A stretch of 64,000 nt of DNA from Candidatus Trichofilum aggregatum (GTDB lineage Bacteria; Chloroflexota; Anaerolineae; Promineifilales; Promineifilaceae): positions 11,434-75,433 of the forward strand of contig JADJUV010000031.1 of the NCBI GenBank assembly GCA_016716885.1, read 5' to 3'. Both the position numbers and the translations under genes were made by a program. Each line of letters starts with the position of its first letter. The first letter of the stretch is position 1. Below the pieces are notes generated by a model. That model worked only from the letters and a program-made list of their open reading frames with translations. It ran no database searches and was not told the origin of the DNA. This document shows, piece after piece, positions 44,719-53,416 of the stretch.

Positions 44719-45216
44719 CTAATTGGGTGAGGGGAATATGCCCTGCAAAGCGATGCAAAAGCTAAGGGTTAAGAACGGCTGCATGTTTAGATGCGCCTGA
44801 CTACCACCGGTGTTAGTAATTGTGGATGGTAGCAGGGATGTCAAGTTGGCCGGGTTGGCATACATATTGGGCGCATTGCCTAACAGTGCGTTTGTAGGCG
44901 ATGGGGTATTCGCATCTTGATTTGACGCATTGGCGACATGGGTATGTTGTGGCAGTTCGGCAATGCTGAGGGTGTGGGCCTGTTCGCCGCCCCGTTCGCC
45001 TAATGTGTGACCACTACCGACATGGATGGGGGTGCGGCCGCGTAAGTCCGGCAGCGCAAAATTGACCCTTCCATCCCCGCCAAAGGTCGTGCCTAACAAG
45101 GAAAAGAGGGCCTGGTTCTGATTGATGGGGAGCAATTGTCCATTGCACAACGCCCATCCCCGTGGGGCAAACACAAAACTCATGATGCGAATTTCTGACA
45201 AAAAGGGTTCAGCCAT
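44719..45216 (-). CDS. Phage tail-collar (MdpB-like) protein 1
   Basis: 165 residues from the ATG at 45216, chosen because AGGAGAGAACCACA stands directly before it. A frame extended to 45291 would add 25 unrelated residues. Layout: MAEPFLSEIRIMSFVFAPRGWALCNGQLLPINQNQALFSLLGTTFGGDG, FALPDLRGRTPIHVG, ELPQHTHV. This is the first gene of the tail-collar operon, so the promoter should lie in 45217-45330, before the CACGAAT hairpin. Three collar paralogues could build a heterotrimer; this is inference. Confidence 0.88.
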   Translation of the reverse strand: MAEPFLSEIRIMSFVFAPRGWALCNGQLLPINQNQALFSLLGTTFGGDGRVNFALPDLRGRTPIHVGSGHTLGERGGEQAHTLSIAELPQHTHVANASNQDANTPSPTNALLGNAPNMYANPANLTSLLPSTITNTGGSQAHLNMQPFLTLSFCIALQGIFPSPN

Positions 45217-45329
45217 TGTGGTTCTCTCCTGAAAATGTTCACCTAAAAATGATACATGAGGAAATTTTGGGGTTTGCTTTTTTGATAACACCTCCCTAAC
45301 TTGGACAAGCCAGAACTAATAAGATTTTT

Positions 45330-45460
45330 GCCACGATTACACGAATGAGTGCACTGAAAGAAGCCACGAATTACACGAATTTTTCTCTGGCGACTTGGCG
45401 TCCTTGCGTGTGTTTTTTCAGTAGACTCACAAATTAGTACAAAAGGGAAATATTCGTGGC
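45330..45460. repeat. CACGAAT-word hairpin, long copy
   Basis: CCACGATTACACGAATGAGTGCACTGAAAG and CCACGAATTACACGAATTTTTCTCTGG form the left side; AAATATTCGTGGC closes at 45460. The core contains GGCGTCCTTGCGTGTGTTTTTTCAGTAGAC, shared with 46571-46606. Confidence 0.85.
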
Positions 45461-45617
45461 TGATCTTTCTGGTAAATCGGTCAAGAAGTTGGTTCGTTCG
45501 GTACTAACACATCCGCTAAATCAGGGTGCTCGTTTGTATGGACCTGGACTTAAGATGTGGAGTTGTTATTTGGCACGGGGACATTATACCGGTAGGTTTT
45601 ATGACGTTTGTTGTATG

Positions 45618-45923
45618 TTATACAGTACGCCAAATTGATTTGTCGGTGCTGTGGAGATTGAAGCCCAGACCCATATAGATGAGTTCAACGGTTAAGGCGT
45701 CATTGTTACCTGGGGTAATGGTTTGGATGGCATAGATGGAGCCAAAGTCGGTGATTAGCTGCCAGCTTTTACCCCCATCTGTTGACTCGTAGAGCTTGCC
45801 GTCTGCTGTACCGCGATAGAGTCTTCGGCCACTTTGCGCGGCCGCAACGGGTGAAGCCTTTAGGCCCAATAAGCCAGCCAAAGCCATGGAACCGGCAACC
45901 GCAAGAAATTCTCGTCTGTTCAT
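45618..45923 (-). CDS. Small Tat-exported protein with one BNR-like repeat
   Basis: 101 residues from the ATG at 45923; a longer frame adds 22 residues of spacer. The N-terminus MNRREFLAVAGSMALAGLLGLKASPVAAA is a twin-arginine signal (Arg-Arg-Glu-Phe-Leu) ending in Ala-x-Ala. The mature part reads LYRGTADGKLYESTDGGKSWQLITDFG, with the S-x-D-x-G-x-T/S-W Asp-box of BNR/sialidase and sortilin-type propellers, in a single copy. One Asp-box cannot form a propeller, so it is either a small domain or the remnant of a longer protein. It is exported folded. Neighbours are in other transcripts. Confidence 0.7.
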   Translation of the reverse strand: MNRREFLAVAGSMALAGLLGLKASPVAAAQSGRRLYRGTADGKLYESTDGGKSWQLITDFGSIYAIQTITPGNNDALTVELIYMGLGFNLHSTDKSIWRTV

Positions 45924-46649
45924 GATGACACCTGATATTGTGAGGAAAATAGGCCCATTAGGACGGTATAGGGACTGTATAATGATCAAGGAAAGAATGA
46001 TGACCCTGACGTTTACCTGAGTTGATGATCAACGCAAACGCATTCGCGAGTGTAAAACAGTTGCCCGGTAACGACCATAGTACTTAAGATGAGGGGTTCG
46101 CCTGTCAAACAGGCTTACACGATGGAAGTTATTTGCCTGGGTTGGTTTTCAGGGTGTCTGCGACCCGAATTGCCCTCAGGAATTTTCCATGGTGGGCAGG
46201 CCCATCAGGATGGGGAATCGATGGAACTAGGTGAAGTTGGGTATGAACTCTAACGAGTCCCAACTTGACCACCTGCAGAAGTTTAACCGCAGATCCTGCG
46301 CCTAACGCATTTCTTTAATCAGCGAAAATCGGCGTTATCTCGGATAATCTGATTTATGGCCCTGGAGATGAAGGACAGGTAATATGGCTGAGTCATCGTC
46401 CAAGATTAACTTAATAGGTTCAAGCTTGAGGATGGAAATACCCAAATAGCCCTTGGGCGATAAACCAGCAACTCAGGAGATTTACGCGGCCGCGCCGCTT
46501 TGACCCTTGAGTTCACGAAAAAAAGCCACGATTTGCACGAATCAACACCAATTTTTCTCTGGTGACCCGGCGTCCTTTTCGCCTTTTTGTGCGTTGTTTC
46601 AGTAGACGCACGATTGTGACATCAGCCAACTATCAATAAGGACAACAGC
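45924..46649. other. Long spacer with octamer and CACGAAT hairpin
   Basis: 726 bp with no convincing gene on either strand. It holds a GCGGCCGC site (46486) and at 46513-46614 a copy of the CACGAAT element whose core GGCGTCCTTTTCGCCTTTTTGTGCG matches 45389-45414. CCTGTCAAACAGG at 46100-46112 is a short stem. An unrecognised RNA gene cannot be ruled out. Confidence 0.5.
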
Positions 46650-48236
46650 ATGAACACCCAGCATAAAACATCACGAACCAATAAACGATGGTCCAGGAAG
46701 TGGGTTTTTCTCGGCCTACTTTATATGGGTCTGATAATCACAGCCTGTCAGGGAGAAACCGGTTCCCAAACAGTGCCCACATTGGCCGGGGTGGCTGTTG
46801 TGCCCACAGACCCACCCACCTTGCCCGCTACATCGACCTTACCACCCACGTCTACGCCTGTGCCCCAGTTCACGTCAACGCCCGCGGCCGCGACACCCGA
46901 ACCAGATGTACTGCCTACCGGAACCCTACCGCCCACCAATATCATCGCTACCCCCATCGTCATTCCCACCAATACCCGCTTCCTCCCTACCAACACCCCC
47001 CGGGTTCCCACCAACACACCCACCCTGCCGGTCACCTTAACCTTCACCCCCTCACCTACCTTACCCGCCACCAACACCGCTACCCCTGCCCCTATCACCT
47101 GGCGCGGGGAATATTTCCAGAACCGCGATCTCTCCGGCTCGCCAGCCCTTGTTCGTGACGATGCCACCTTAACCTTCAGTTGGGGCGAGGGTGGCCCGGC
47201 TAGCGGTTTTCCCGGTGACAACTTTTCCGCCCGGTGGACACGCACCGTACAATTTGCCCCCGCCACCTACCGTTTTTTTGCACGGGCCGATGATGGTGTT
47301 CGTATCTGGTTAGATAACGATCAAATTATCAACGAATGGCACGATGCCACGGCTCAGACCTACAGCGCGGAGCGTACGGTATCAGCCGGAAGCCACACCA
47401 TCAAGGTGGAGTATTATGAAAACATAGGTAACGCCCAGGTTCAGGTATGGTGGGAGCAGGCGGGGCAATTTCCTCAGTGGCGTGGTGAATATTTTGGCGG
47501 CACAAACCTGCAAGGGCCAACATTGCTCCTGCGTAATGATGCCGATATTAATTTTAGTTGGGGTGGTGGTTCCCCAGACTCCAGCCTGCCTGCCGATGAG
47601 TTTTCGGTTCGTTGGACCCGTACCTTGAGTTTCAATGCAGCCCGTTACCGTTTTAGTGCCACCGTAGATGATGGTGTACGCATTTATGTGGATGGGGTGC
47701 TTATCCTGGATGAATGGCGAGATGCCGGTGAACGCACGGTATCGGTAGAACGGACGCTGACGGCGGCCACCCACCTGGTTCAGGTCGAATATTATGAACG
47801 CAGCGGCGATGCCCGCATTCGCGTCTGGTGGGAACCGGTTGATACCAGTCCCTATCCGGATTGGAAGGGTGAATATTGGAACAACCAAACCCACACAGGT
47901 ACACCAACCGTCACCCGCAATGATCTGGCGGTTGATTTCAACTGGGGTCAGGGGAGTCCGGCTACGGGCATACCGGTGGATGGTTTCAGCTCTCGTTGGA
48001 CCCGTACCGTGACCTTAGAAGGGGGTCGCTATCGCTTTTCCGCTCAGGCCAATGATGGCGTGCGGGTATTTGTAGATGGCAACCTCATCATTAACGAATG
48101 GTACGCCAGCAATGGCTCGGCTACCCATCAGGTAGAAATTAACCTGACTAGCGGTGCTCACACCATCCTTGTGGAGCATTATGAAATCGACAATAACGCT
48201 CTGATAAAATTCTGGTATGACCGTATTGGCAACTAG
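46650..48236 (+). CDS. Lipoprotein with Thr/Pro linker and three PA14 domains
   Basis: 528 residues; ribosome site AATAAGGACAACAGC. Lipoprotein signal WVFLGLLYMGLIITAC, Cys33. Residues 45-145 are a Thr/Pro linker (LPTNTPRVPTNTPTLPVTLT). Three PA14-type beta-barrel domains follow, each about 125 residues. They share WRGEYFQNRDLSG, DINFSWGGGSPDSSLPADEFSVRWTRT, RFSATVDDGVRIYVDGVLILDEWRDA and HLVQVEYYERSGDARIRVWWE. The PA14 fold in adhesins and glycosidases binds carbohydrates. There is no catalytic domain. It is anchored outside the cell, probably as a glycan binder. A terminator follows. Confidence 0.9.
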   Translation: MNTQHKTSRTNKRWSRKWVFLGLLYMGLIITACQGETGSQTVPTLAGVAVVPTDPPTLPATSTLPPTSTPVPQFTSTPAAATPEPDVLPTGTLPPTNIIATPIVIPTNTRFLPTNTPRVPTNTPTLPVTLTFTPSPTLPATNTATPAPITWRGEYFQNRDLSGSPALVRDDATLTFSWGEGGPASGFPGDNFSARWTRTVQFAPATYRFFARADDGVRIWLDNDQIINEWHDATAQTYSAERTVSAGSHTIKVEYYENIGNAQVQVWWEQAGQFPQWRGEYFGGTNLQGPTLLLRNDADINFSWGGGSPDSSLPADEFSVRWTRTLSFNAARYRFSATVDDGVRIYVDGVLILDEWRDAGERTVSVERTLTAATHLVQVEYYERSGDARIRVWWEPVDTSPYPDWKGEYWNNQTHTGTPTVTRNDLAVDFNWGQGSPATGIPVDGFSSRWTRTVTLEGGRYRFSAQANDGVRVFVDGNLIINEWYASNGSATHQVEINLTSGAHTILVEHYEIDNNALIKFWYDRIGN

Positions 48237-48248
48237 GAGCCAGAGGGA

Positions 48249-48309
48249 AGAGCGAGAGCGAGAGAAAAAAGACAGTCCGATCTTTTTCTCTTGCTCTCGA
48301 TTCTTTTTA
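48249..48309 (+). terminator. Terminator made from GAGCGAGA words
   Basis: GAGCGAGAGCGAGAGAAAAAAGA pairs with TCTTTTTCTCTTGCTCTCG, followed by ATTCTTTTT. The word-built arms resemble the spacer hairpin families, but here a T tract gives a plausible terminator for the PA14 gene. Confidence 0.75.
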
Positions 48310-48417
48310 CAGTTTTGCCGCAGCTTCTTCACAACTTCTACACAATCGTGGGCTATTCTCTGACTATGACAGTTGGTTGGTCAGACTGAAAAATAGCAGA
48401 TGCAAGGAGAATGCACC

Positions 48418-49277
48418 ATGAAAACTTTCTTGAAAATGAGCGGCGTAGCCCTTTTTATTGTGGCCTTAGTGGTGGTTGTGGGCGCGGGGTTTGCGGCCGC
48501 GCAAGCTTTAGACATGACTCCCGGCACCAATAACAGTGCCGCCATCCCTGGACAGAATTCTAATCCCCGGCAGGCCATGATGGCTAATGGCGGACAAGGT
48601 ATGATGGCGAACGGGGGTCAGGGCATTATGCCCTTCGATGGCCCTCATCCCGGTGGTCGTGGTTTTGGCCATGGCCAGGGTTTCATTGATATGAAACCCA
48701 TCATCGCCGAGGCGTTGGGCATCACGGTAGAAGAGTTGGATGCCGCGCACGCCGATGGTCAACGTTTACCCGAACTGGTTGACGAACTGGGTCTGGATTT
48801 GGATGCCGTTGAGGCTGACATTCAGGCTGGGTTGACCGCCGCCATTAACCAGGCCGTTACCGATGGCACCATTACCCAGGAACAGGCCGACGCCATGCTG
48901 GCCCGGATGGAATTGCGGGTATTAGCCCACGAAGTTGTGGACATGCAGGCCATTACCGCCGATGCCCTGGGCATCACAGTTGAAGATTTAATCGCGGCCC
49001 ATGCCGACGGGCAGCGTTTGCCGGAACTGGTTGATGAATTGGGGTTGGACCTGGACACCGTTCAGGCTGACATTCGGGCCGGACGCGAAGCAGCCATTAA
49101 CCAGGCGTTGGCTGATGGTACGATTACCCAAGAGCAGGCTGACTTGTTGCTGAGCTGAGTCATGGGGGTATGATGGGCAACGGGCCTCGCGGCCGCGGGC
49201 ATCATGGTCAAGGACAGGGTAATTGCCCCAACATGACCCCACCCGCCGATGACACCGTGCCTACCGACGAAGCCTAA
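48418..49277 (+). pseudogene. Secreted two-repeat protein, reading frame broken near the C-terminus
   Basis: The main frame (48418-49158, 246 residues) starts with ATG behind GCAAGGAGAATGCACC; a start six codons earlier is unlikely. Signal peptide 1-34. Residues 50-88 are rich in Met-Met-x-Asn-Gly-Gly and Gly/His. Two copies of a 75-residue helical repeat follow: EALGITVEELDAAHADGQRLPELVDELGLDLDAVEADI... TDGTITQEQADAMLARM, and its second copy to residue 246. After the stop, a shifted frame reads HGGMMGNGPRGRGHHGQGQG and then NCPNMTPPADDTVPTDEA to a stop at 49275-49277, with the same Gly/His/Met composition as the N-terminal part, so one base was probably lost or gained near 49155. The His/Met-rich arms may bind metal (copper). 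It precedes a two-component pair. Confidence 0.65.
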
Positions 49278-49299
49278 ACTTTGTTTCCCTACTCGTTCC

Positions 49300-49334
49300 A
49301 TGGCCGTCACCCCTTCCCGGTGACGGCCATTTTT
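49300..49334 (+). terminator. Rho-independent terminator
   Basis: A perfect 12-bp stem, ATGGCCGTCACC (49300-49311) with 49319-49330, followed by TTTTT. It lies 23 bp after the extended stop of the repeat protein, which supports that longer 3' end. Confidence 0.92.
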
Positions 49335-49378
49335 GCTTAACACCCACCTCTGGTGGATGCCAACAAGGTACAAGACCA

Positions 49379-49470
49379 GAAGAACTCGGGGGAACTCTAG
49401 GAAGGAACTTTAGGAACTCGCCACTCTGCCACTCTGCCACTTTGCCGCCTTGCCACTTTGCCACTCTGCC
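49379..49470. repeat. GGAACTC and CCACTCTGCC tandem words
   Basis: Four GGAACTC-like words (49379-49420) and six CCACTCTG/CCACTTTG words (49421-49470) run up to the response regulator start. They leave no normal ribosome site; CCTTCCACC precedes the ATG. Confidence 0.75.
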
Positions 49471-49479
49471 CCTTCCACC

Positions 49480-50163
49480 ATGACCCAATCCATTCTCCTG
49501 GTAGACGATGAACCCCGGCTGTTATCTTTAGTTAAAGCCTATCTGATCCAGTCCGGTTATCAGGTGCTGACGGCTACCAATGGCCGGGAAGCCTTGCTGA
49601 TTTCTCGGCAGGAAAAACCTGACCTCATCATTTTGGACATTATGATGCCGGAGATGGATGGTTATGAGTTTATGCGCCTGCACCGGCGAGAACGGAACAC
49701 GCCCATCATTTTGCTGACAGCGCGGGTGGAAGAGGAAGACAAGGTGATCGGCCTGGAATTGGGGGCCGATGATTACGTTACCAAACCATTCAGCCCCCGG
49801 GAACTGACGGCGCGTGTGCGGGCGCTTCTGCGCCGACTCCAGGCCGAACCGCTAGAACAAGAGGTGTTGCGAGTTGGGGAGATAACGGTAAACCGGGCTG
49901 GTCATCAGGCCAAAGTAGGGGATCGCCTGCTAGACCTGACCCCTTCGGAGTTTGCTTTGCTGGTGGCTTTGCTCAGCGCACCGGGTCGGGCGTTTAGCCG
50001 AGGAGATTTGTTGGCCTATCTGCCCGGTGATAATCTGGAAGGAATGGAGCGGACGGTGGACGCGCACATCAAAAATTTGCGGGCCAAAATGGGTGATGAT
50101 CCCCGCCAACCTCGTTACATTGAAACGGTCTATGGGCTAGGCTATCGGATGAATGCCCAATAG
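49480..50163 (+). CDS. OmpR-family response regulator
   Basis: 227 residues from ATG 49480; the frame is open 10 codons upstream, but those are CCACTCTG words. Receiver domain with Asp9-Asp10, phosphoacceptor Asp53 (LIILDIMMPEMDG), Thr in LLTAR and Lys in YVTKPFSPREL. The winged-helix effector follows from residue 125 with LTPSEFALLVALLSAPGRAFSRGDLL and RYIETVYGLGYRM. It binds DNA as a dimer when phosphorylated. The kinase gene starts 46 bp later, and the two form a standard pair. The target genes cannot be read; the secreted His/Met-rich protein just upstream is one candidate. Confidence 0.94.
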   Translation: MTQSILLVDDEPRLLSLVKAYLIQSGYQVLTATNGREALLISRQEKPDLIILDIMMPEMDGYEFMRLHRRERNTPIILLTARVEEEDKVIGLELGADDYVTKPFSPRELTARVRALLRRLQAEPLEQEVLRVGEITVNRAGHQAKVGDRLLDLTPSEFALLVALLSAPGRAFSRGDLLAYLPGDNLEGMERTVDAHIKNLRAKMGDDPRQPRYIETVYGLGYRMNAQ

Positions 50164-50209
50164 ACATTGTGTCACGTTAACGCCCCAAAACAGGAGATGG
50201 TAAACAGGT

Positions 50210-51619
50210 ATGCGGCCGCTAACCTTTAGGCTCGTTCTTTCTTTCAGCGCCGTCAGCATCATGGGCATCCTGTTGGGGGCTGTTCGGGCGGGCCTTACTT
50301 CCACGCGAGCCTTCGACAAGGTGGTGGAGAACCAGACCGTCAACACGTTGGTCAGTAATCTGGCCGATTATTATGCTCGTAACGGCAGTTGGGCCGGGGT
50401 AGAGCAAATACTCACGGAACCAAGCGGTCAGGGTATGAGCAATGGTCAGGGTCGGCGCTACGCTTTGGTCGGTGTTAACGGGCGGATCATTGTGCCGGGG
50501 GCGGGTTATCCCAGTGGGGGTAGGCTCACACGAGCGGTCGTCGCTGAAGGGATGCCGATTCGAGTGGAAGGGCAAGTGGTGGGAACCCTGATGGTGGGCG
50601 GTGGGATGATGGGTATGATGGAAACGATGCCCCGGACGCAATTTGATGCGCGGGTGTATCCGGCTTTGGGGGTGGCAGCGCTGGCCGCGGCCGCGTTAGC
50701 TGGCCTGCTCGGTGTTCTCTTAGCCCGTAACCTGACCCGTCCCCTACAAGAATTAACCGCCGCCACCCGGGCCGTCGCCAGAGGTGAACTGGGGCAAACC
50801 GTACCGGTGCGTTCCCAGGACGAGCTTGGCGAGTTGGCCCAGGCGTTTAACCAGATGAACGCGGAGTTGAGTCGCGGCCGCCAGGTGCGCCGCCAGATGA
50901 CCGCCGACATTGCCCACGAGTTACGCACGCCGCTCAGCCTCATTCTGGGCCACGCCGAGGCGTTGCAAGACGGTGTTTTGCCGCCAGACGCCGAGACCTT
51001 TGCCATCATTCACGATGAGGCGCGGCGTCTGAACCGGCTGGTAGAAGATTTGCGTACCCTATCACTGGCCGATGCCGGGGAGTTGTCTTTGTTGATTCGT
51101 CCGTCTTCGTCGCACGAGATACTGACAAACGCGGCCGCGTCCTTTCGCTCTCAAGCCCAGCAAAAACAGGTAGAGCTACTCACGGAGTTGGAACCCAATT
51201 TACCCGATGTGTGGGTGGACCCGGACCGGATGGCCCAGGTGGTGGGGAATCTGCTGGCGAATGCGCTGCGGTACACCCCGGAACGCGGCCGCGTCACGCT
51301 GCGTGCCCGGTTGCGCCCTGATGGGGTGGAGTGGCAGGTGCAGGATAGTGGCCCTGGCATTAACCCGGATGATTTACCTCACCTGTTTGAACGGTTTTAT
51401 AAAGCAGATAAGGCTCGCGGCCGCGGTGAAGGTGGCTCCGGGTTGGGGTTAGCGATTGTGCGTTCAATGGTAGAAGCGCAGGGGGGGCAGGTGTGGGCCG
51501 AAAGCCAACCAGGGGCCGGGGCCACTTTCCATATTGTTGTGCCCATAGAAAAGAGGTTACACAGAGAGCACAGAGGTGAAGACACAGAGATTCACAGAGA
51601 AAAACGAAGTCATTTTTGA
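50210..51619 (+). CDS. Membrane sensor histidine kinase (HAMP, HisKA, HATPase)
   Basis: 469 residues. Membrane helix 1 (LVLSFSAVSIMGILLGAV), a periplasmic sensor of about 120 residues with Met/Gly-rich PSGQGMSNGQGRR and GGGMMGMMETMPR, membrane helix 2 (AALGVAALAAAALAGLLGVLLA, about 147-168), HAMP, phosphoacceptor His236 (IAHELRTPL), N box NLLANALRYTPE, G1 DSGPGI, G2 GSGLGLAIVRSMVEAQGG. Partner of the regulator 46 bp upstream. The kinase core ends at VVPIEKR; the last residues LHREHRGEDTEIHREKRSHF are encoded by the CACAGAG spacer hairpin, which also supplies the stop. The start codon overlaps a GCGGCCGC site. Confidence 0.93.
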   Translation: MRPLTFRLVLSFSAVSIMGILLGAVRAGLTSTRAFDKVVENQTVNTLVSNLADYYARNGSWAGVEQILTEPSGQGMSNGQGRRYALVGVNGRIIVPGAGYPSGGRLTRAVVAEGMPIRVEGQVVGTLMVGGGMMGMMETMPRTQFDARVYPALGVAALAAAALAGLLGVLLARNLTRPLQELTAATRAVARGELGQTVPVRSQDELGELAQAFNQMNAELSRGRQVRRQMTADIAHELRTPLSLILGHAEALQDGVLPPDAETFAIIHDEARRLNRLVEDLRTLSLADAGELSLLIRPSSSHEILTNAAASFRSQAQQKQVELLTELEPNLPDVWVDPDRMAQVVGNLLANALRYTPERGRVTLRARLRPDGVEWQVQDSGPGINPDDLPHLFERFYKADKARGRGEGGSGLGLAIVRSMVEAQGGQVWAESQPGAGATFHIVVPIEKRLHREHRGEDTEIHREKRSHF

Positions 51620-51652
51620 AACCTCTGTGACCCTCAGTATCCCCTCTTTTGG
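51549..51652. repeat. CACAGAG-word hairpin entering a kinase gene
   Basis: AAAAGAGGTTACACAGAGAGCACAGAGGTGAAGACACAGAG pairs with CCTCTGTGACCCTCAGTATCCCCTCTTTT. The left arm lies within the kinase reading frame, the right arm ends at the 3' end of the convergent dimethylargininase-like gene. Confidence 0.88.
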
Positions 51653-51653
51653 T

Positions 51654-52425
51654 TCAAAACCGCAACGACAAACAGCTCAACCCCCCATCCATCTTCTGAA
51701 ACTCCGACATATCCAGGGTCATAACCTGGTAGCCCAGGCCACGCACAGTCGCTTCGATAACGGGATATCCCGCCGGAAGTAAAACAAACTCATTCACCCG
51801 GATGCAGTTGGCGGCGTAAGCCTCAGCCGGGGGTGGGATAATCCGTTCATAACTCTGGAAGGCGGGCTGATCCGCCAGCGCCGCATTGACCACCAGCCGG
51901 TTATCGCCCAGATAACTCAGGCCACTTTTGAGATGCAACAGGCCCGGCAGACCCCGAATGTTTATACAGGTAGAGCGGAGACCATTTTCGGCCAGATGCC
52001 GGGCTAATTGCCGTGCCCCCACTTCGTTGGTGCGTTCCGAAAGGCCAATAAAAAAGTGCCCCTCAGTTTCACAAATATCGCCGCCATCCACCGTGCCGGG
52101 AGCCTTGATGACCCCTAGCTCTGGATAAAATTGCTCCAGAATCGAAACAATGCTGGTGACTTCGCCGTTGCGACTGGGTGCGCCAGGGCGGGTGATAACA
52201 GCCCACGCTTCCGTCAGGATAGCGGTGTCTTCAACAAAGGTGGAATCGGGGAAGTTGGGGTTGGCCCGCAATCGGATGAGATCCAGGCCACATTGTTCCA
52301 GCGCCTGGCAGTAATCCTCATGTTGGGTCAGGGCTAACGGTACATCTGGACGACCTAAATTTACTGGTGGTGATCCCTTTGGCAAAGTTGTGAGCTGGCG
52401 GCCGCACGATGGCCTGTGTAAACAT
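51654..52425 (-). pseudogene. Dimethylarginine dimethylaminohydrolase/amidinotransferase-like, one frameshift
   Basis: The natural start is ATG 52425 (ribosome site AGGAGAAGTGCTG), giving MFTQAIVRPPAHNFAKGITTS, the N-terminus expected for this family. One base too many in GTAAATTT (about 52355) breaks the frame. The second frame continues as NLGRPDVPLALTQHEDYCQALEQCGLDL to the stop at 51654. Family landmarks: FVEDTAIL, GTVDGGDICETEGHFFIGLSERTNEVGA, HLKSGLSYLGDNRLVV with catalytic His, and GGLSCLSLRF with the nucleophilic Cys near the C-terminus. It hydrolyses methylated arginines to citrulline, or acts on related guanidines. Intact otherwise, about 255 residues; a sequencing error would explain it. 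Confidence 0.82.
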
Positions 52426-52609
52426 CAGCACTTCTCCTATTTCCGGCGTATTTAGCGATTATTAGTTGGTAACGCAGAAGTAACCTTGCCTTCAAGGTTT
52501 GTCCTGATCAAGCTTTCCGAAACCTTCGGAAGGTTTTCTCACCAGAGGGACTGAACGTTTACCTAACGAAACGAGAATAAGTGATTTTGGAGAAGTGGTC
52601 AAGAACGAA

Positions 52610-52647
52610 TGTCATTTTTCGCGGGCATACGCCCGCGAAAAATGACA
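52610..52647 (-). terminator. 17-bp perfect hairpin after the CoA-binding gene
   Basis: TGTCATTTTTCGCGGGC (52610-52626) pairs with 52631-52647 around ATAC. It begins 12 bp after the stop at 52659 and sits between two minus-strand genes. The T5 is inside the stem rather than behind it, so termination is likely but not certain. Upstream, 52509-52533 has a smaller CGAAACCTTCGGAAGGTTTTC stem. Confidence 0.75.
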
Positions 52648-52658
52648 CGAATGGGTGC

Positions 52659-53132
52659 TCAAACTTCATGGGGAATGCGCCCCGTCAGGCCAAACAGCCA
52701 ACGCATACATTTGTGCCCAAAGTCTACTGGTTGGCAGAACATCATGGGGCAAGCTCCGGGGATAACCTGGATGCCGTGTTCGCGGCAATAGGTCACGGCT
52801 TCGTCCGAGACGCTACCGCTGGTGATGGAGCGGTGCATCCAGACATAGTGTACCCCGGTGGCGGCACATTCGCGGACGATTTGTTCTGTGACCTGGGGGG
52901 TGGTCGCCAGGACAACGCCTTCGACGCCGCCAGGGATGGCGTGCAGGTTGGGATAACAAGGGTCACCTTCGATTTCGTTGGTGTTGGGGTTGAGGGCAAA
53001 CACCTGATAACCCCGCTCGCGGAGTGTTTTGTAGATGAGGTTTCCGGCATCGGGGTTGGCGCGAGACACCCCGGCGACGGCGATGCGCTTAAGATTGAGG
53101 AAGGTCGCGGCCGCGTCATTCAATGTGGTCAT
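52659..53132 (-). CDS. CoA-binding (YccU-type) protein
   Basis: 157 residues, a single Rossmann-like CoA-binding domain. The N-terminal glycine loop is IAVAGVSRANPDAGNLIYKTL, followed by GYQVFALNPNTNEIEG, and the later VVLATTPQVTEQIVREC, VHYVWMHR and PGACPMMFCQPVDFGHK are typical of the stand-alone YccU/DUF161-type family. It resembles the first domain of succinyl-CoA synthetase alpha. The function of stand-alone members is not settled; CoA-dependent regulation is the usual guess. It lies between leuS and the dimethylargininase-like gene, on the same strand as both. Confidence 0.9.
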   Translation of the reverse strand: MTTLNDAAATFLNLKRIAVAGVSRANPDAGNLIYKTLRERGYQVFALNPNTNEIEGDPCYPNLHAIPGGVEGVVLATTPQVTEQIVRECAATGVHYVWMHRSITSGSVSDEAVTYCREHGIQVIPGACPMMFCQPVDFGHKCMRWLFGLTGRIPHEV

Positions 53133-53159
53133 GGTTTTCTCCTACAAAAATAACGGAAC

Positions 53160-53410
53160 CGCAGAGACGCAGAGTACGCAGAGAAAAGAAAAAAGCGGCG
53201 TTAATCGGCGAAGTCTGTGGTTAAACATGAAAAGTATGGCGAATTGCCGCACCGCGTTATAGTGACATTTGTCGCCAACGACAGGGAGAAACGTCATGAA
53301 GGGGTGAGCCGGTCAGCGGTCAGCGGTTCAGCCAGTCAGCTAGTCAGCCGGTCAGCTAGTCAGCCGGTCAGCTAAAAAGCTGAAGTGCTGACAAGCTGAA
53401 ATGCTGACTC
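53160..53410. repeat. GCAGAGACGCAGAG words and GTCAGCTA hairpin
   Basis: 53160-53185 has GCAGAGAC/GCAGAGTAC words, one arm only. 53308-53410 is the larger copy of the GTCAGC family: GGTCAGCGGTCAGC, GTCAGCTAGTCAGCCG (twice) on the left, AGCTGAAGTGCTGACAAGCTGAAATGCTGAC on the right. It ends just beyond the leuS stop. Confidence 0.85.
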
Positions 53411-53416
53411 GCTATC

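Noticed and set aside
43669..45216. Prophage remnant
   Set aside because: Only the tail-collar domain is shared with phages; there is no integrase, capsid, terminase or lysis gene, and the triplet is a known bacterial arrangement.
45456..45638. 60-codon plus-strand frame before the small Tat protein
   Set aside because: Composition is not protein-like; it starts in the CACGAAT hairpin and overlaps the opposite gene's 3' end.
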